From: Triglochin maritima | Taxonomy: Eukaryota > Streptophyta > Magnoliopsida > Alismatales > Juncaginaceae | Direction of reading: 5' to 3' | DNA: 64,000 nt | Assembly (NCBI GenBank): GCA_963682175.1 | Contig: OY821784.1 | Span: forward strand, 21,061,621-21,125,620 | Shown here: one piece after another, positions 32,823 through 44,459 of the stretch | How the letters are laid out: the number at the start of each line of letters is the position of its first letter | Numbering within the stretch: position 1 is the first letter of the stretch | Translations under genes and position numbers: made by a program | Notes under the pieces: generated by a model | What the model was told of the DNA's origin: nothing | Database searches by the model: none | The model's input: the letters and a program-made list of their open reading frames with translations, nothing else

Positions 32823-34516
32823 ATGGACGATCTAGGTGATCGGCCATCTCCGCCTCGTGCTCCTTTGGAGCATGAGGCTGAGTCTACTCGTAGTGACGGG
32901 GGAGACCGAGTTCCATACATGGATTACCTCGGTCCGCTCCCACCAGCACGTAGACCTCCTGCTCCTCCTCCTCTGACTCGGGAGGAAGAGGGATTCGGTC
33001 AGGATCGAGTTCTTGGTGCACCACCACCTTTAGCTCGACAGGATAGATCGATGACTTTGTGGTAGCGGACCCATCCTATTCGGGCCGTGCAGCCATCTTG
33101 CATAGTTCTTGCCCCAGCTTGCGGGAACAACTATGAACAGAAACCTCAATATGTGAGCATGCTTCCTAGCTTCACTGCCAATAAAGAGGATCCCTATATT
33201 TTTATACGCGAATTCGAGGAAGTATGCTCCATGTTCAAGCTTCAACAACTTGATGAGGATTCAGTACGGTTGAGGATGATTTCTTTCGTGTTAAAGGATA
33301 ATGCGAAGAAATGAATGTACAGCCTCCCGGTGAGCTCTATTCGGTCTTGGGATGACTTTGTGACTGTATTTCTGAAGAGATTTTTCGCTCAAAGGAAAAC
33401 TCAACAGATACGGTACCAGATAGATCAAATGTATCAGACTGAGACCGAATCTTTTCATACTTTCTTTGAGAGGTTCAAGGACCTTCTCCAGCAGTGCCCT
33501 CATCATGGACTTGAGCAATGGCAGCTATGCCAGATTATTTATGAGGGCCTCAACTACAACACCTGCACATTGTTGGAGTCGATGTGTCGGGATGATTTCC
33601 AAATGAAACCCATCGATGAGGCATGTGACACTTTTGAGTTATGGCTGAACGTACCTTTGAGTGGGACACCATGAGAGAGCCACCAGCCGCCAGGTCTTCT
33701 GGTCGGGTTTGATCATATCAAGCTGAGTCAATTATCACGTCTGAGGCAAAATTAACTGCTCTCATACATAGGATTGAGAGTTTAGAGTTGGACCGAGCTC
33801 CTGTAGCTCAGGTCGCTACACCTGGGTGTAGTAGGTGTGGACTTACTGGCCATGATGACTTGGAATGTGCTTACGCTCCAAGGGATACGGAGCATGCAAA
33901 TGCGATGTATCAACAGAGGCCCTGTAACGACCCGTACAGTCACTCCTACAACCTGGGATGATGTAAGCATCCTAGGTTCTCTTGGGGTTCTAGTGGGGGT
34001 CACGATCAGAGCTCGCACGCTCAACCTCAACCTCAACCTCCACCTTATCAACTTCCACGTCCATCAGAGACCTACCAACCCCCACATCAAAGGTCTCAGC
34101 ACCATAACTACCAACCTGCTCAAGCCTCATCGTCGGGTTCTTCTAACCAAACTCCACTACCCCAACGGGTTGACCCAAAGGACCCCACTGTTGAACAAAC
34201 CCTTCAAGCGTTCATGCAGAGCACACAAACCATGTTTGCGACCAGCAATAATTTGGTCAATGCATTGGAAATGCAAGTTAGCCAGTTGGGTCATCAACTC
34301 CATGAACTCAAGAAGGGTCAGTTACCGAGTCAACCTGTGGTAAATCCCAGGGGTCAACCTGCTCATGCTAGGCAGAATGTACACAATATTGAAAGTGACC
34401 CTTCCCAACATGCCAATATTGTCCATACCTTAAGATCGGGAAGGGTTGTTGACAACAATGTGGAAATGCCTGAAGCCAACCCTGTTGGTGACTCTTCCGA
34501 GGTGGGTCGTGTGTGA
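32823..34516 (+). pseudogene. gag: Athila gag with nonsense codons and shifts
   Basis: It starts at the ATG at 32823 (MDDLGDRPSPP). One frame runs to 33674 but has a TAG at 33063 and a TGA at 33312; the latter sits where the family has Trp after AKK. It includes KPQYVSMLPSFTA, FIREFEEVCSMFKLQQLDED, FLKRFFAQRKTQQIRYQIDQ and ERFKDLLQQCPHHG. After a shift the zinc knuckle CSRCGLTGHDDLEC (near 33826) and a Pro/Gln/His-rich segment follow. 34214-34516 has the helical segment LEMQVSQLGHQLHELKKGQ. Confidence 0.85.
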
Positions 34517-34648
34517 GTCTGTCAAGGCACCTAATTCTGAGACTCCTCCTCGTGATAGTTATGTCCCCATGACACCATTCCTTCATAGGTTGACTAAAAA
34601 TGTAATGAGCATTGGGACAAAATCGTTGAGGTACTTAGGCAAGTCAAG

Positions 34649-36568
34649 GTGAAAATCTCGTTGTTGGACGTTGTTGAACAAATGCCACTATATGCCAAGT
34701 TCCTTAAGGACCTTTGTACTGTTAAGAGAAGAACAAATGTTCCCAAAAAGACATTTTTGGCCGCCAATGTGAGCTCGATATTGACACAACCCATGCAAGT
34801 CAAATACAAGGACCCAGGTTGTACAACTGTCTCTTGCATGATTGGTAATGTGACAATTCCTCAAGCTTTATTGTATTTGGGAGCATCTATAAACCCTCCT
34901 GCCCTACTCTGTCTAAGTCAACCTTGGAATAGCGATCTTAAACCAACGAGGACAACCCTTCAGTTGGCTGACAGATCCGTCAAGATTCCACGAGGGAGTG
35001 TGAAGGATGTCCTTATTAAAGTGGGTGACTTCGTATTTCCTGTTGATCTTATCATCTTGGATGATGAACCTATGTCCAACCCACAACGAAAAAATCTAGT
35101 GATCCTTGGGAGGCCTTTTCTTGCGACATCTAATGCTTTGATCAATTGTTGTAATGGCTTGATAAGGTTGTCTTTTAGAAACCTCGCGGCGGATTTCAAC
35201 ATCTTTACTCTTGGTAAGCTACCCGGGCTCTTCGACGATGCTGTCGGAGCCAATTTCATTCAGGACACGGATGAGCCCGAGTCGTTAGGCATGTTCGACT
35301 CGAATCGACATATTATTGGGGTGCCTAATGACCAGGTTGCGAGTGAAGAGGATCTTGAGGAATCCACCTGTGAATCTCTTGATGAGGAGGCACATCTGGG
35401 TGCTTGCTCCTCTTACCTCGTGGCCCTTGAGCCACTTGAAATTAACTCTGAATCAGACAAGGACCTACCTTTGGTCGAGCTTCAACTGCTCCCCGATAAC
35501 CTTAAATACATCTTTTTAGGGGATAATGAGACATTGCCACTCATTATTGCTTCTGATCTTGCAAAAGATCAAGAGGTTGCCCTAAAAAAAGTGCTCTTTG
35601 AAAACAAAGAGGCTATCAGGTTGTCCTTGAGGGATATCAAGGGAATTAGCCCTCATATTGTTCAACATCAGATCCACATGGAAGAGGATTCTAGTCCCCG
35701 CTAGGACCCACAACGAAGATTGAATCCTGTACTAAACGAAGTCGTCCGAAAGGAGGTTCTTAAGTGCTTGGATCATGGCATAATCTATCCTATCTCTGAT
35801 AGTTCATGGGCGAGTCCTGTCCTTGTGGTTCCCAAGAAGTCAGGCGTGACAGTTGTTGAGAATGAGCATAATGAGCTTATCCGGACACGCCTGCAAACTG
35901 GCTGGCGAGTTTGCGTTGATTATCGCAAGCTCAATGCTGCAACGCGGAAAGATCATTTCCCGTTGCCATTCATTGATCAGATGTTGGAAAGGTTGGCCGG
36001 ACAAGAGTATTATTGTTTTCTTGATGGATACTCCGGTTACAACCAAATTCCCATCGCCCCCGAGGATCAAGAGAAAACCACCTTTACTTGTCCCTTTGGC
36101 ACGTTTGCCTACCGCCGCATGCCCTATCGGTTATGTAATGCGTCGGCAACATTTCAAAGGTGTATGATCAGCATCTTCTCCGATATGGTAGAGCGTTTCC
36201 TTGAGATTTTCATGGATGACTTTTCCATATTCGGTGCTCCCTTTGATGAGTGCCTTCGTCACTTGAGCCTTGTCCTCAAGCGATGCCATGAGAAGAACCT
36301 CACTCTCAATTGGGAGAAATGTCACTTCATGGTGAAGCGAGGGATTGTACTTGAACATGCGGTCTTAAGTAGGGGAATTGAGGTCGATCCCGTCAAAGTG
36401 GGTGTGATTGCTAATCTCCCACCGCCACGTAATGTGAAGGATATCCGCACCTTTTTGCGGCATGCTGGATTCTATCGGTGGTTCATTCCGGATATGAGAA
36501 AAATTGTTCGACCTCTCACCGCCTTGTTGGCTAAGCATGCCATTTTTGAGTTCACACCGGATTACCAC
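34649..36568 (+). pseudogene. pol: Athila protease-RT, one stop, active-site change, 3' truncated
   Basis: The first part (34649-35704) is the protease and linker. The active-site string reads LLYLGASIN, with Tyr for the catalytic Asp, so the protease would be dead. ILGRPFLATSNAL is intact. The linker holds LPLVELQLLPDNLKYIFLG. A TAG at 35702-35704 in the same frame precedes the RT (to 36568), with LQTGWRVCVDYRKLN, FLDGYSGYNQIPIAPED and the polymerase site IFMDDFSIFG. MPYRLCNAS replaces the usual MPFGLCNAP. The frame runs into the LTR after FEFTPDYH, so RNase H and integrase are absent. Confidence 0.88.
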
Positions 36569-37812
36569 TGATTGACATCATTTCATGCTTATATTTGTAT
36601 CTTATATCCATTATCTTTCACCGAAACAATGCTATGTTACGAGTTTTATGTTTGAATTTCAGAAATAAATAGGTTTGAAGAGATGAAGTTTAGTCGGGTC
36701 GTAGCTCCAACAACCAACTTGGATACATCACATATGAAGAAAGCAATCCACAAAGCCCACAAAAATTCCAGACCAGATCCAAACCTGTAGACCGCCAATT
36801 GGTGGTCTGGACCGCTAATTGGCGGTCCGGGTTGCTCCGCATCCGATGTAGTTTAGTCGGGTATTGTATAATTGTGTGTTATGTCTATTTTTGGTATTGT
36901 ATTAGTCCCATACCGGGGGATTGTCCAGGATTACCTTATTCTATGGCTATAAATAGAACTCATCCTCCTCCCTTGTATCCCATCTCTCTCTTGGGGGTCA
37001 TCCTCTCTACTAGGAGTAAAAGACGTGAAGCAAAAACCCTGGAGGAGAGAGGCTACTTGTTTTTGAGTGAGTAATAATAGATGTTTTGTTAAGTTTTCTT
37101 CATATTCTCGTCTTTTCAATTCTTGCATACTAAGTTAACTTGTTTTAGTCTTCTTATAATTAGTTTTAGCATGTTTTTGTTCCCTAGTATAAATGTTAGT
37201 TTAAATATGTGTGAGTAGTTCCATTCCCCTTTGGGGGTAGAGTGGATGTGTATACATGTTATGTAGATGGTATGAATGGTAAACATTGTTGTATGTGAGA
37301 AATGTTAGTATGCTTGTTTTAATTAATAAGAACTTTTACTTGACGGTTTCTGCCATAATGCTTAGGTACATTCCATGTTTGTTATGTTCTTAATAACAAA
37401 CTTGTCATGCTCATATTAATCACCTAGGTTAATGCTTTAAATAATAGGTTTTGCCATTTGGTACTTCTTATACATTAACAAACACTAACTATACTTGAGC
37501 TTATTGTATGCATTGACCACACTTATTTCATGTGTACACACACACTCCACCCCTTAGGGGTTTTTCCCAATCCTGAGATTTTTCTTTCTTCTTAGTAGTT
37601 GCTTAGCTTAGTTTAGTTCATTTCGTGCTTTCATTTCCTCCTTTCTAGTTTACTAGTGTAGTGTAGTCTAGTTTAATCAATCCTTTCTCTCCTTTCTTTC
37701 CCACTCGCCTTCGAACAAACTAAAGTCGACACACCTCCCTGTGGATCGCAACGTATTTACCACTGCTTCAACGCGGTGGTGCACTTGCGGTTTATTATAA
37801 CTAATTCAATCA
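36569..37812 (+). repeat. 3' LTR of the truncated Athila element
   Basis: This 1244-bp LTR is about 150 bp shorter than its partner because a U3 segment is missing near 36686. The palindrome pair is at 36789-36828. GTCCCATACCG (36905-36915) lies 32 bp before TATAAATA (36948-36955). It ends AATTCAATCA. Confidence 0.88.
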
Positions 37813-39088
37813 AATATGAATGGAGGTCGATCTATTGTAGGGATTGCAAGGAGTTGGGGCATCAGTTGGTGAAGTGTCCGAGGAGAGGACCACCACCTAC
37901 CACCGGGAATGTGAAGAAGACATTGGAATGGGTGGTGATTGGGCGTCGTGATGGGGTACGAAAAGGAAGAAAGGGTGGTTATGGGGTGTTGGAGACGGGT
38001 GGAGAGGGTAGGGATCGAGGGGGCTGAGGGAGGAAGTCAAGGTGGGGGTAGAAGCTAGGGAGGTGGAGGTGATTCGGGTGGTGGTGGAGGGGGAGAAGGT
38101 GGCCGGGGTGTCAAGGCTGAGGGTGGAGGTGGTGGTGGTGAGAAACATGGTGACGTGGAATTGCAGGTTGGGGGTGATGTGGAGGATGAGGCCATTGCTG
38201 AGGTGCCATGTGGCGAGGAGGGTCCATGTTGCAAGGGGAAGAAAGCATGGGAGGAGGGAGTCGGATTGGTGTGTGTTTCTTGTCTTCAAGTGGCTAGTGA
38301 GGGAGTGCCACGTGGAAAGGAGGGGGAGTGGTTGGGAGAGGACAAGGGAGGAGAGATTCTTGGTTTGTAAATAGAGGATGGGATAAGGACTAAGGATAAG
38401 AGGGGAGACAAGATCAGCTTTTGTGAAAAGCATGCTAGTGGTGGAGCAAATGGGAAATTCCAAGTGGAAAAGTGGTTAGTGGAGGAAGGAAGTCTCCTTT
38501 GGTGAGTGGGGACCAGCACAAAGTGGGGAAAATTACTGGACCCTCACGTGAGGAAGGCTTGGAGCATGGGATTTTGCATGCTAAAGGGACTGAGACTTGT
38601 GCGTCTTGTGATTTGGAAGGCTTGGTTGGGAGGGAAAGATGTGGAAGCCGAGAGGAATGTGGTCCAGACGTGATTGGGCGTGTTGGTGAGGGAGCAGGAG
38701 AGGGGTCGTGTTCTATGGGTGTGGCCTCGGTGCTTGGGCTTGATTATGGTTGGGTGTCGCCCAAGAAGGTGGAGAGGGAGATGGAGATAGGACGTGCGGA
38801 GGTAAGGAGGATGGGTGAGGATGGTCTGTTTGAGGCTCTTGGAGGGGAGGAGGCTTCTTTAGGGGAGAGTGAGGAGGTGTGTGTGCTGGTTGCGGAGGTT
38901 GGGGAAAGGGCTGAAAGTTGGAAGGGAGGGGTGAATCCTTTCGTTCTAAACCCGAAGAGGTCTAAGTGGTTTGTGGATAATGTGTCTTCATCTCCTCCGC
39001 CCAGGGTGATCAAAGTGACTCGAGAGAAAGGATCGATGCAACAAAAAACTGGTGGGGGTAAGGGGTCGTGGCCCCATGACTCAACAAT
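37813..39088 (+). pseudogene. L1 LINE ORF1, C-terminal part
   Basis: It begins inside ORF1 with EWRSIYCRDCKELGHQLVKC, a CX2CX4HX4C zinc knuckle typical of the end of the DUF4283 region. A long Gly/Glu/Val-rich tail follows in broken frames; 38472-39092 is open for 206 codons and ends KGSWPHDSTI just before ORF2. The tail is G-rich on the plus strand. The N-terminal half is missing at the Athila LTR junction. Confidence 0.7.
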
Positions 39089-39880
39089 ATGAATGTCAAA
39101 TTTTGGAATGTGCGTGGTACAAATGGACCCGACCGCACACACATGATCTGGGGTCGTATTGTGGAGGCAAGAAGGGATGTTGTTTGCTTAATGGAACATA
39201 AAGTAAAGCTGAAGAAAATTGAACGGTTTCAGAAGGCAAAATTTTGCCACATGCGTGGGCTTCAAATGGAATGGTTAGAGATTCGGGGAAATCCTAGTAC
39301 TATGGAATGAAAATGTAGTAGATCTCAAGGTCACTTTTGAGAATACACAACTACTCCATTTGGAGGGGTGTGTGAAGCGAGATGGGAGGTTCATTGCTAT
39401 CATGGAAAATTAGGGGGGAAATAGGCACTTGGAGCATAGAAAAGTTTGGGAGGACCTAGGGAGTGCAGCCCTGGCCTTAAACTTCCCTTGGCTGGTGGGA
39501 GGAGATTTCAATTTTATATGGCAGGGCGGGGAGAAGCGAGGAGGCACGGGGCCCATGGCAGCAATGGAGGAGTTTAATGAGTGTGTGGACTCATTACAAT
39601 TGTTAGAGGTCCCTTCAACCGGAGGGTAGTTTACTTTGACGAATTCCTCAGAAGGTGACGCTTGCATCGAAGCTCGGATTGACCGCATCTTTATGTCACA
39701 TGCTTGGCTTGAGGCATTCCTGGCATCCTACTATGTGGTGGGGGCTCGTGACCTTAATGATCATGCCATGTTAAACCACTCTACGGAGGTTGTGGAGCAC
39801 AAGAAGAAGCCTATGTTCCGCTTCTCCAATTTTTTGGTGAAGCATGAGGGCTTCTTGAGGGTTGTTGAGGATGCATGAGG
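39089..39880 (+). pseudogene. L1 LINE ORF2 endonuclease domain, broken
   Basis: The start ATG at 39089 gives MNVKFWNVRGTNGPDRTHMI and DVVCLMEHKVK, the N-terminal strand and catalytic Glu of the APE-type endonuclease. A frameshift near 39290 and stops near 39410 and 39628 interrupt it. WLVGGDFNFIWQGGEK (near 39500), ARIDRIFMSHAW (near 39675) and NDHAMLNHST (near 39757) supply the Asp, Asn and His motifs. The enzyme nicks target DNA for target-primed reverse transcription. Confidence 0.82.
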
Positions 39881-41190
39881 GGTATGTTGAGGGGAAACCA
39901 ATGTATCATTTGACAACAAAGATACACATGGTCAAGCAAGCACTTAAATTGTGGAGCGAAGCGGAGTTTGGGAACGTTGAGAAGCAGGTGGTTGCTGCCC
40001 GTACAAATCTTGCGAGGATCAGGTTTGATAGGAGAGATAGCCCAAGTGATACCAACTTGCTTGCAGAAGAAGCTGTTGCCAAAGATGGACTGGCTCATGT
40101 TTTTGTTTGGGAGGAATCCCTTGTGCGGCAAAAATCAAGAGTTAAATGGTTGAGAGAGGGTGACCGAATACCCGGTTCTTCCATGCTTCCCTACGTGTGA
40201 GGAGAGTTTGTAAGGAGGGCCACCAAATCGAGGAGTAGGGGGAGATTAGGGAGGTGTTTAGGCGTCATTATTGTAATTTGTTTGCTACTTCTTTTCAGGT
40301 CAGCTCCGACATATCTCACATAGTCCTACCTCATGTTGGACAACGTGATGGGAAGATGCTTATACGAAAGCTAGAGATGAAGGAGGTGGAAGCTGTGGTC
40401 TTGGGGGCAAATGGGGATCGAGCACCAGGGCCGGATGGGATGAATGCGTGTTTCTTCTAGACAACTTGGGGCATTGTAAAGAGGGATATGTTCAAGGCTT
40501 TCGATGAATTTTTGAAGAGTAGGAAGCTTTTGAAGAAAGTTAACTATACGTCTATTGCCTTGATACGGAAGAAGAAGACTCCTACTACAGTGGATGACTA
40601 TAGGCCGATATCGCTTTGCAATATGACATATAGATTCCTCGCAAAGATCCTAGCTAACCGGGTAAAGGTGCTTTTGCCGAGGCTTGTGGGAGAAACACAA
40701 AGTACGTTTGTCAAAGGACGAAGGATCAACGACAATATCCTCCTCCCACATGAAGTGTGTCACAATATGCACTTGGAGAAGGGCCATGGACGTATGTGTA
40801 TCAAGCTTGATCTAAGGAAGGCTTACGATTCAGTGTCTTGGGAGTTCGTTGCTCTTGTTATCGAGAGGTTTGGCTTCCCCTTGCATTGGCGAAAGCTTAT
40901 CATGGCATGTATGCAAGCTTCGTTTCTTGTGACCGTCAATGGAGAAAATTCGAGCCATTTTCGAGCAACAAATAGGCTGAGACAAGGTTACCCCTTCACC
41001 CCATATTTATTTGTCCTTTGCATGGAAGTGTTGAGTGAGATGATAAAGGAGGAGGTTGTAGGGGGAGGCTGCAGCCGTTGTCTTGTGGGGATGAGTTTGT
41101 CTCCACTTATGGTTTGCGGATGATGCCTTGTTGTTTGCCAAAGCCACAAAGAGAAATGCTCGAGTAAGGCATGTGCATTCTGAAGCAATC
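39881..41190 (+). pseudogene. L1 LINE ORF2 reverse transcriptase, 3' truncated
   Basis: After the endonuclease, pieces with WLREGDR, FRRHYCNLFAT and GANGDRAPGPDGMNACFF (to a TAG near 40458) lead to a long frame (40488-41123): TSIALIRKKKTPTTVDDYRP, ISLCNMTYRFLAKILANRV, ETQSTFVKGRRINDNIL, KLDLRKAYDSVSWEFV and NRLRQGYPFTPYLFVL. The polymerase site FADDALLFAKA (41113-41145) is in the next frame after a shift. The sequence breaks at an Athila LTR near 41190, with no poly(A), RNase H or 3' UTR. Confidence 0.88.
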
Positions 41191-41588
41191 TGGACCGTTG
41201 GGACCACCAATCAGTGGTCTGGATCCGTCTGATCGGGTCTGGAATTGTTTGGCGTGGTTTTGGCTTGATTTCTTGGTGTATGATGAACCTGATTTGGTTG
41301 TTGATGGTTGGTCCCGGATTTATTTGCCAAAATACACCTGATTAAGGTGTGGAGCTTCTTGATTTGCTTATTGGTCCTTTTGGTTTCACATCCGGATCCT
41401 TCTCTCTTTCATCTCAGTCTAGAAGTCTTGCAACTTAGTCCTTTCCCTTGCTTTTGAGTCCTTTTTGTGCCTATTCTCCTCAAACCTGCTTATTCCTGAA
41501 ACTTAAAAATGAAACTCGTTACGTAGCGTTGTTTAGGTTAAAGATAACGGATATATGACACAAATATATGCATGATATGATGTAAATC
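41191..41588 (-). repeat. Athila 3' LTR, only the U3 start left
   Basis: It keeps about 400 bp from the TGATTTACATC-like LTR start (minus strand, at 41588) to the palindrome remnant at 41191-41222. The promoter, R and U5 are gone at the junction with the LINE. The first bases are mutated (GATGTAAATC). Confidence 0.75.
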
Positions 41589-43150
41589 CGAGACAGAGAG
41601 AGAGAAAGAGTGGAGATGGGAAGACGGTGATAGAGAGAGAGAACCAGGAGGTGAAGGAGAGAGATGAGAATAAAAGAGAGGAGACATAAAAGGAAAAAGA
41701 GAAGGAGAGAGATTGAAGTTGAGGAGAAGGAGAATGGAGCTGAAGGATGAAGGATGAGGAAAGGGAAGATAGAAGGGAAGAGAGAATTAGAGAGAAGAGG
41801 GAGAATGAGAGAGATGGACAATACGAGACACTGAAGAACAAAGAAAGGAAAAATGAAAGAAAGACAAAGGCATATGTAAAACAAGAAAATCGTAACTCAC
41901 TTTCGTAGGAATCACGGTTGCACTTAGCAAGTGCAACAATCCGTTATACCTCCCTGTCGCCAAGGAGTAGGAGTGTTGTCTCCTGAGGGTTTTCAGCAGA
42001 GACGCCCACAAAATCCGAACATAGATGCATTATTCAACCTAGCACCACGACTACCTGGACTCATTTTTGTCGATCATTGGACACGGTAATTCTACGAGCC
42101 GACTCTATTTATGTAATCAGTCAACACACCTAGCCTCATGAACCATTCGTGAAAGTTAATTATGGACTGAAGTGAAAGATATAGGCAACCTTAGCTTCTT
42201 AAAGTCATACATTGTGTAAACTCCACTAAGGTTCTTGTTTGACTTTTTTTTCTTTTTCTTCATTCATCATTTTTTTTCTTTGTGGCATTACATTGGTTGG
42301 TTTTATATTATCCCAGGGTCGGGTTTCGTGCATCATTGCCTGTGAGACATACACTATCACATACAACTTCCACCAAATATCCACATAGGGTGATCCCTAC
42401 CACCCGTGTAACTGGAGTTCGGTCGGTGCATCCCAAGTCAGATGACTCGAAAGCACTAGGCATTAAGTCCCCTCAGACCTAACTTTCCGAGTGATTGGAG
42501 CCGTGCAAGAAGAGATAAAACTGCTTATTTATTTATTTATTTATCTACATGGGAACCAAAACCCATACACTTAAAGTTTCACAACAAGATTTTAAGGGCC
42601 CCTGACTACGACAAACTTCCTTATACTAACAGTCACGAATTATTTGACTCACTAGGTTTAGGGTGGACTTCTTTATTTGTTTGAGTACTGAAACCCTATG
42701 ATTACTCGCTCCCCGAGGGAAGATCGGGGTGCATCCTTACGACTCGATAAGACCTAAAGCCATTATACTAGATATCCTAATGCATCATTTTCAAGTAAAT
42801 TCTGGGAGCTTCCCTTTTGATTGCCTCAAAATGGTTTTGCATCGCTAAACACATACACAAACCCCACAAATCATTTTCTTTTGCAAACACATCAGATTTT
42901 TGAAAGAAAAAGAAAATGAAAGCACTACAGCAAACAAAAGATAACATGGCACCCAAAGATCATGGCAAGTAGTTTTATCGATATTAAATGCAGCACACTA
43001 TCATGACACCTAGAAAGGTAAACAAAAGAAAGCGAAATAAAATAAAAGACACACAAAATATGTACATACGTAAAAACACGCCCCACACCTAATCCATGCA
43101 TTGTCCTCAATGTATGGCAGAATGGCACAAATGCATGGATAGGCTACACC
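41589..43150 (-). other. Athila 3' non-coding region with GA tract
   Basis: 41589-41870 is a purine-rich GA tract beside the LTR. 41880-43100 matches 5970-7200 and 20600-21800 closely. No ORF is supported: the long minus-strand frames over the GA tract are low-complexity Ser/Leu/Phe. Confidence 0.7.
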
Positions 43151-44009
43151 GGACTAATGGTAGCGGCCAGAGGTGCTCGAAGAGGCACCTCGCTCAAGAG
43201 CCGACAACTTCCTATAAATCTTCCAGTTTTGCTTCCCAAAATGACATTTTTCTGCTCAAACGCCATATCATATATGTCGGTGTTGAAGAGTGTTCCCGAG
43301 CTCACAGATGAGTTTACGGAGCTAGCGATAACATCCTCCTCCATGTAATTAGGCATCCACGCCTCCTGAAGGCAATGGCGATACGACTATGTGATCTTCG
43401 TAACCTCGAGGTCGATGCCTAGGCGCTACAGCAAGCGATCAAACTGTGGGATGTCCAACATTCCACACAATTTGGTCACCAGAGTAGGCAAATAGTGTAT
43501 TTCTTTAAGCTTGGCGTTCACCAACACATCGAACAATGTTCGACAAATCAGTGAGTTTAACCATCCATGAGACTATACACTATTCGTAAACTAGGTGTGA
43601 ACAATGTGGAGGTCCGCTCTTGGCCCAACACCTTTCTACACACCCACCTTGCTACAATGTGCACATTGGAGTAGATGTGCACATTGGGTATTCCCCCATG
43701 CGAGGAAATGGGTTGCCCATGCACAAGCATAGATCGGTAAAAACAAATATCATGAGTGGGTGTGAGATCATCGACTAAGGGTATCCCAGTCGCGTCGGAG
43801 ATAAATTGGGGTGTCACAGTGTGTTTAACCCCTATAAGCGTGACACTAAACTCGAGTTGTTTGGTCTGGTGAGACTCGAGTCTAGAATAAAACTCACGTA
43901 CGAGAGATTCTACGTACATGGTTTCATCACCCTCATACATCAAATAACTCCACCCTTTTGCTACGATTCTATCGTAGAAGGGTTCTCCGAAATCGTGAAT
44001 CAGGGGCAA
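43144..44009 (-). pseudogene. Extra 3' ORF of Athila, similar to plant transposon-protein domains
   Basis: A 150-codon frame (43557-44009) downstream of pol reads YDRIVAKGWSYLMYEGDETM, LVREFYSRLESHQTKQLEF and TVTPQFISDATGIPLVDDL, then NVHIVARWVCRKVLGQ. It resembles the 'putative plant transposon protein' family (Transposase_32 type) found after or near pol in Athila-like elements; such ORFs are sometimes called env-like. I see no signal peptide or membrane segment in it. 43144-43556 is a degraded continuation. The related elements at 3015 and 49459 lack this segment. Confidence 0.5.
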
Positions 44010-44229
44010 AATTAAGTTCTGGAATGAAATGTGTGTTGGCCATACCTGTACCTACCTTGATGAGCTGTAATGGAGGAACAAGTGGTGGCGGTGATGAACA
44101 CAACGCTCGAGGGGTGGAGACCAAAGCATGTCGACGCAAGCAATAGAAAAAAACCTCAAAACCAACCGAACCGACTGCCCCCAACAAAATCAACTCCCAG
44201 CCGAAGATCCAAGAGTACATCAGCACAAC

Positions 44230-44270
44230 AGACCGCTGATCAGCGGTTGGAGACCACTGATTGGCGGTCC
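44230..44270. promoter_or_regulatory. Palindrome pair between pol and the 3' ORF
   Basis: AGACCGCTGATCAGCGGTTG (44230-44249) and AGACCACTGATTGGCGGTCC (44251-44270) copy the LTR palindrome outside the LTR, just upstream (minus strand) of the extra ORF. There is no TATAAATA or USE site beside them. Confidence 0.6.
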
Positions 44271-44459
44271 GGTTGTGCGACCTGGGGAAGAAAATTCGTG
44301 GGGTGGCGGCCAGGAGAGAACAACGTGTTTTGGTTTGGGTGGTGATGGGTAGGGTAACGAAAAACGCATTTTTAAAGGAGCATGGAAAAATATCAAAAGT
44401 AATTCTATTTTTATTTTTTTCTTAAAGATATGTACAACAATATGAAAGGATGAATCACG

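Larger units (their letters stand above)
28934..37812 (+). mobile_element. Athila element, pol truncated before integrase
   Basis: 5' LTR 28934-31729 (split by a solo LTR), primer site 31736-31752, leader, gag, protease, RT, then directly the 3' LTR 36569-37812. Both LTRs are of one subfamily, so this is one element with an internal deletion from the RT/RNase H boundary to the LTR. Flanks are CTAGG (28929-28933) and AATAT (after 37812), so no target duplication survives. Confidence 0.85.

Noticed and set aside
33782..34343. Overlapping frames on both strands near the zinc knuckle
   Set aside because: They are shadows of the gag Pro/Gln/His-rich region read out of frame.
38042..39092. Gly/Glu-rich host protein gene
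   Set aside because: It lies between an L1 zinc knuckle and an L1 endonuclease on the same strand and is the variable ORF1 tail; frames are broken.
41519..41884. Ser/Leu/Phe-rich frame that looks like membrane segments
   Set aside because: Low-complexity reading of the CT strand of a GA tract; no start context and no conserved counterpart.
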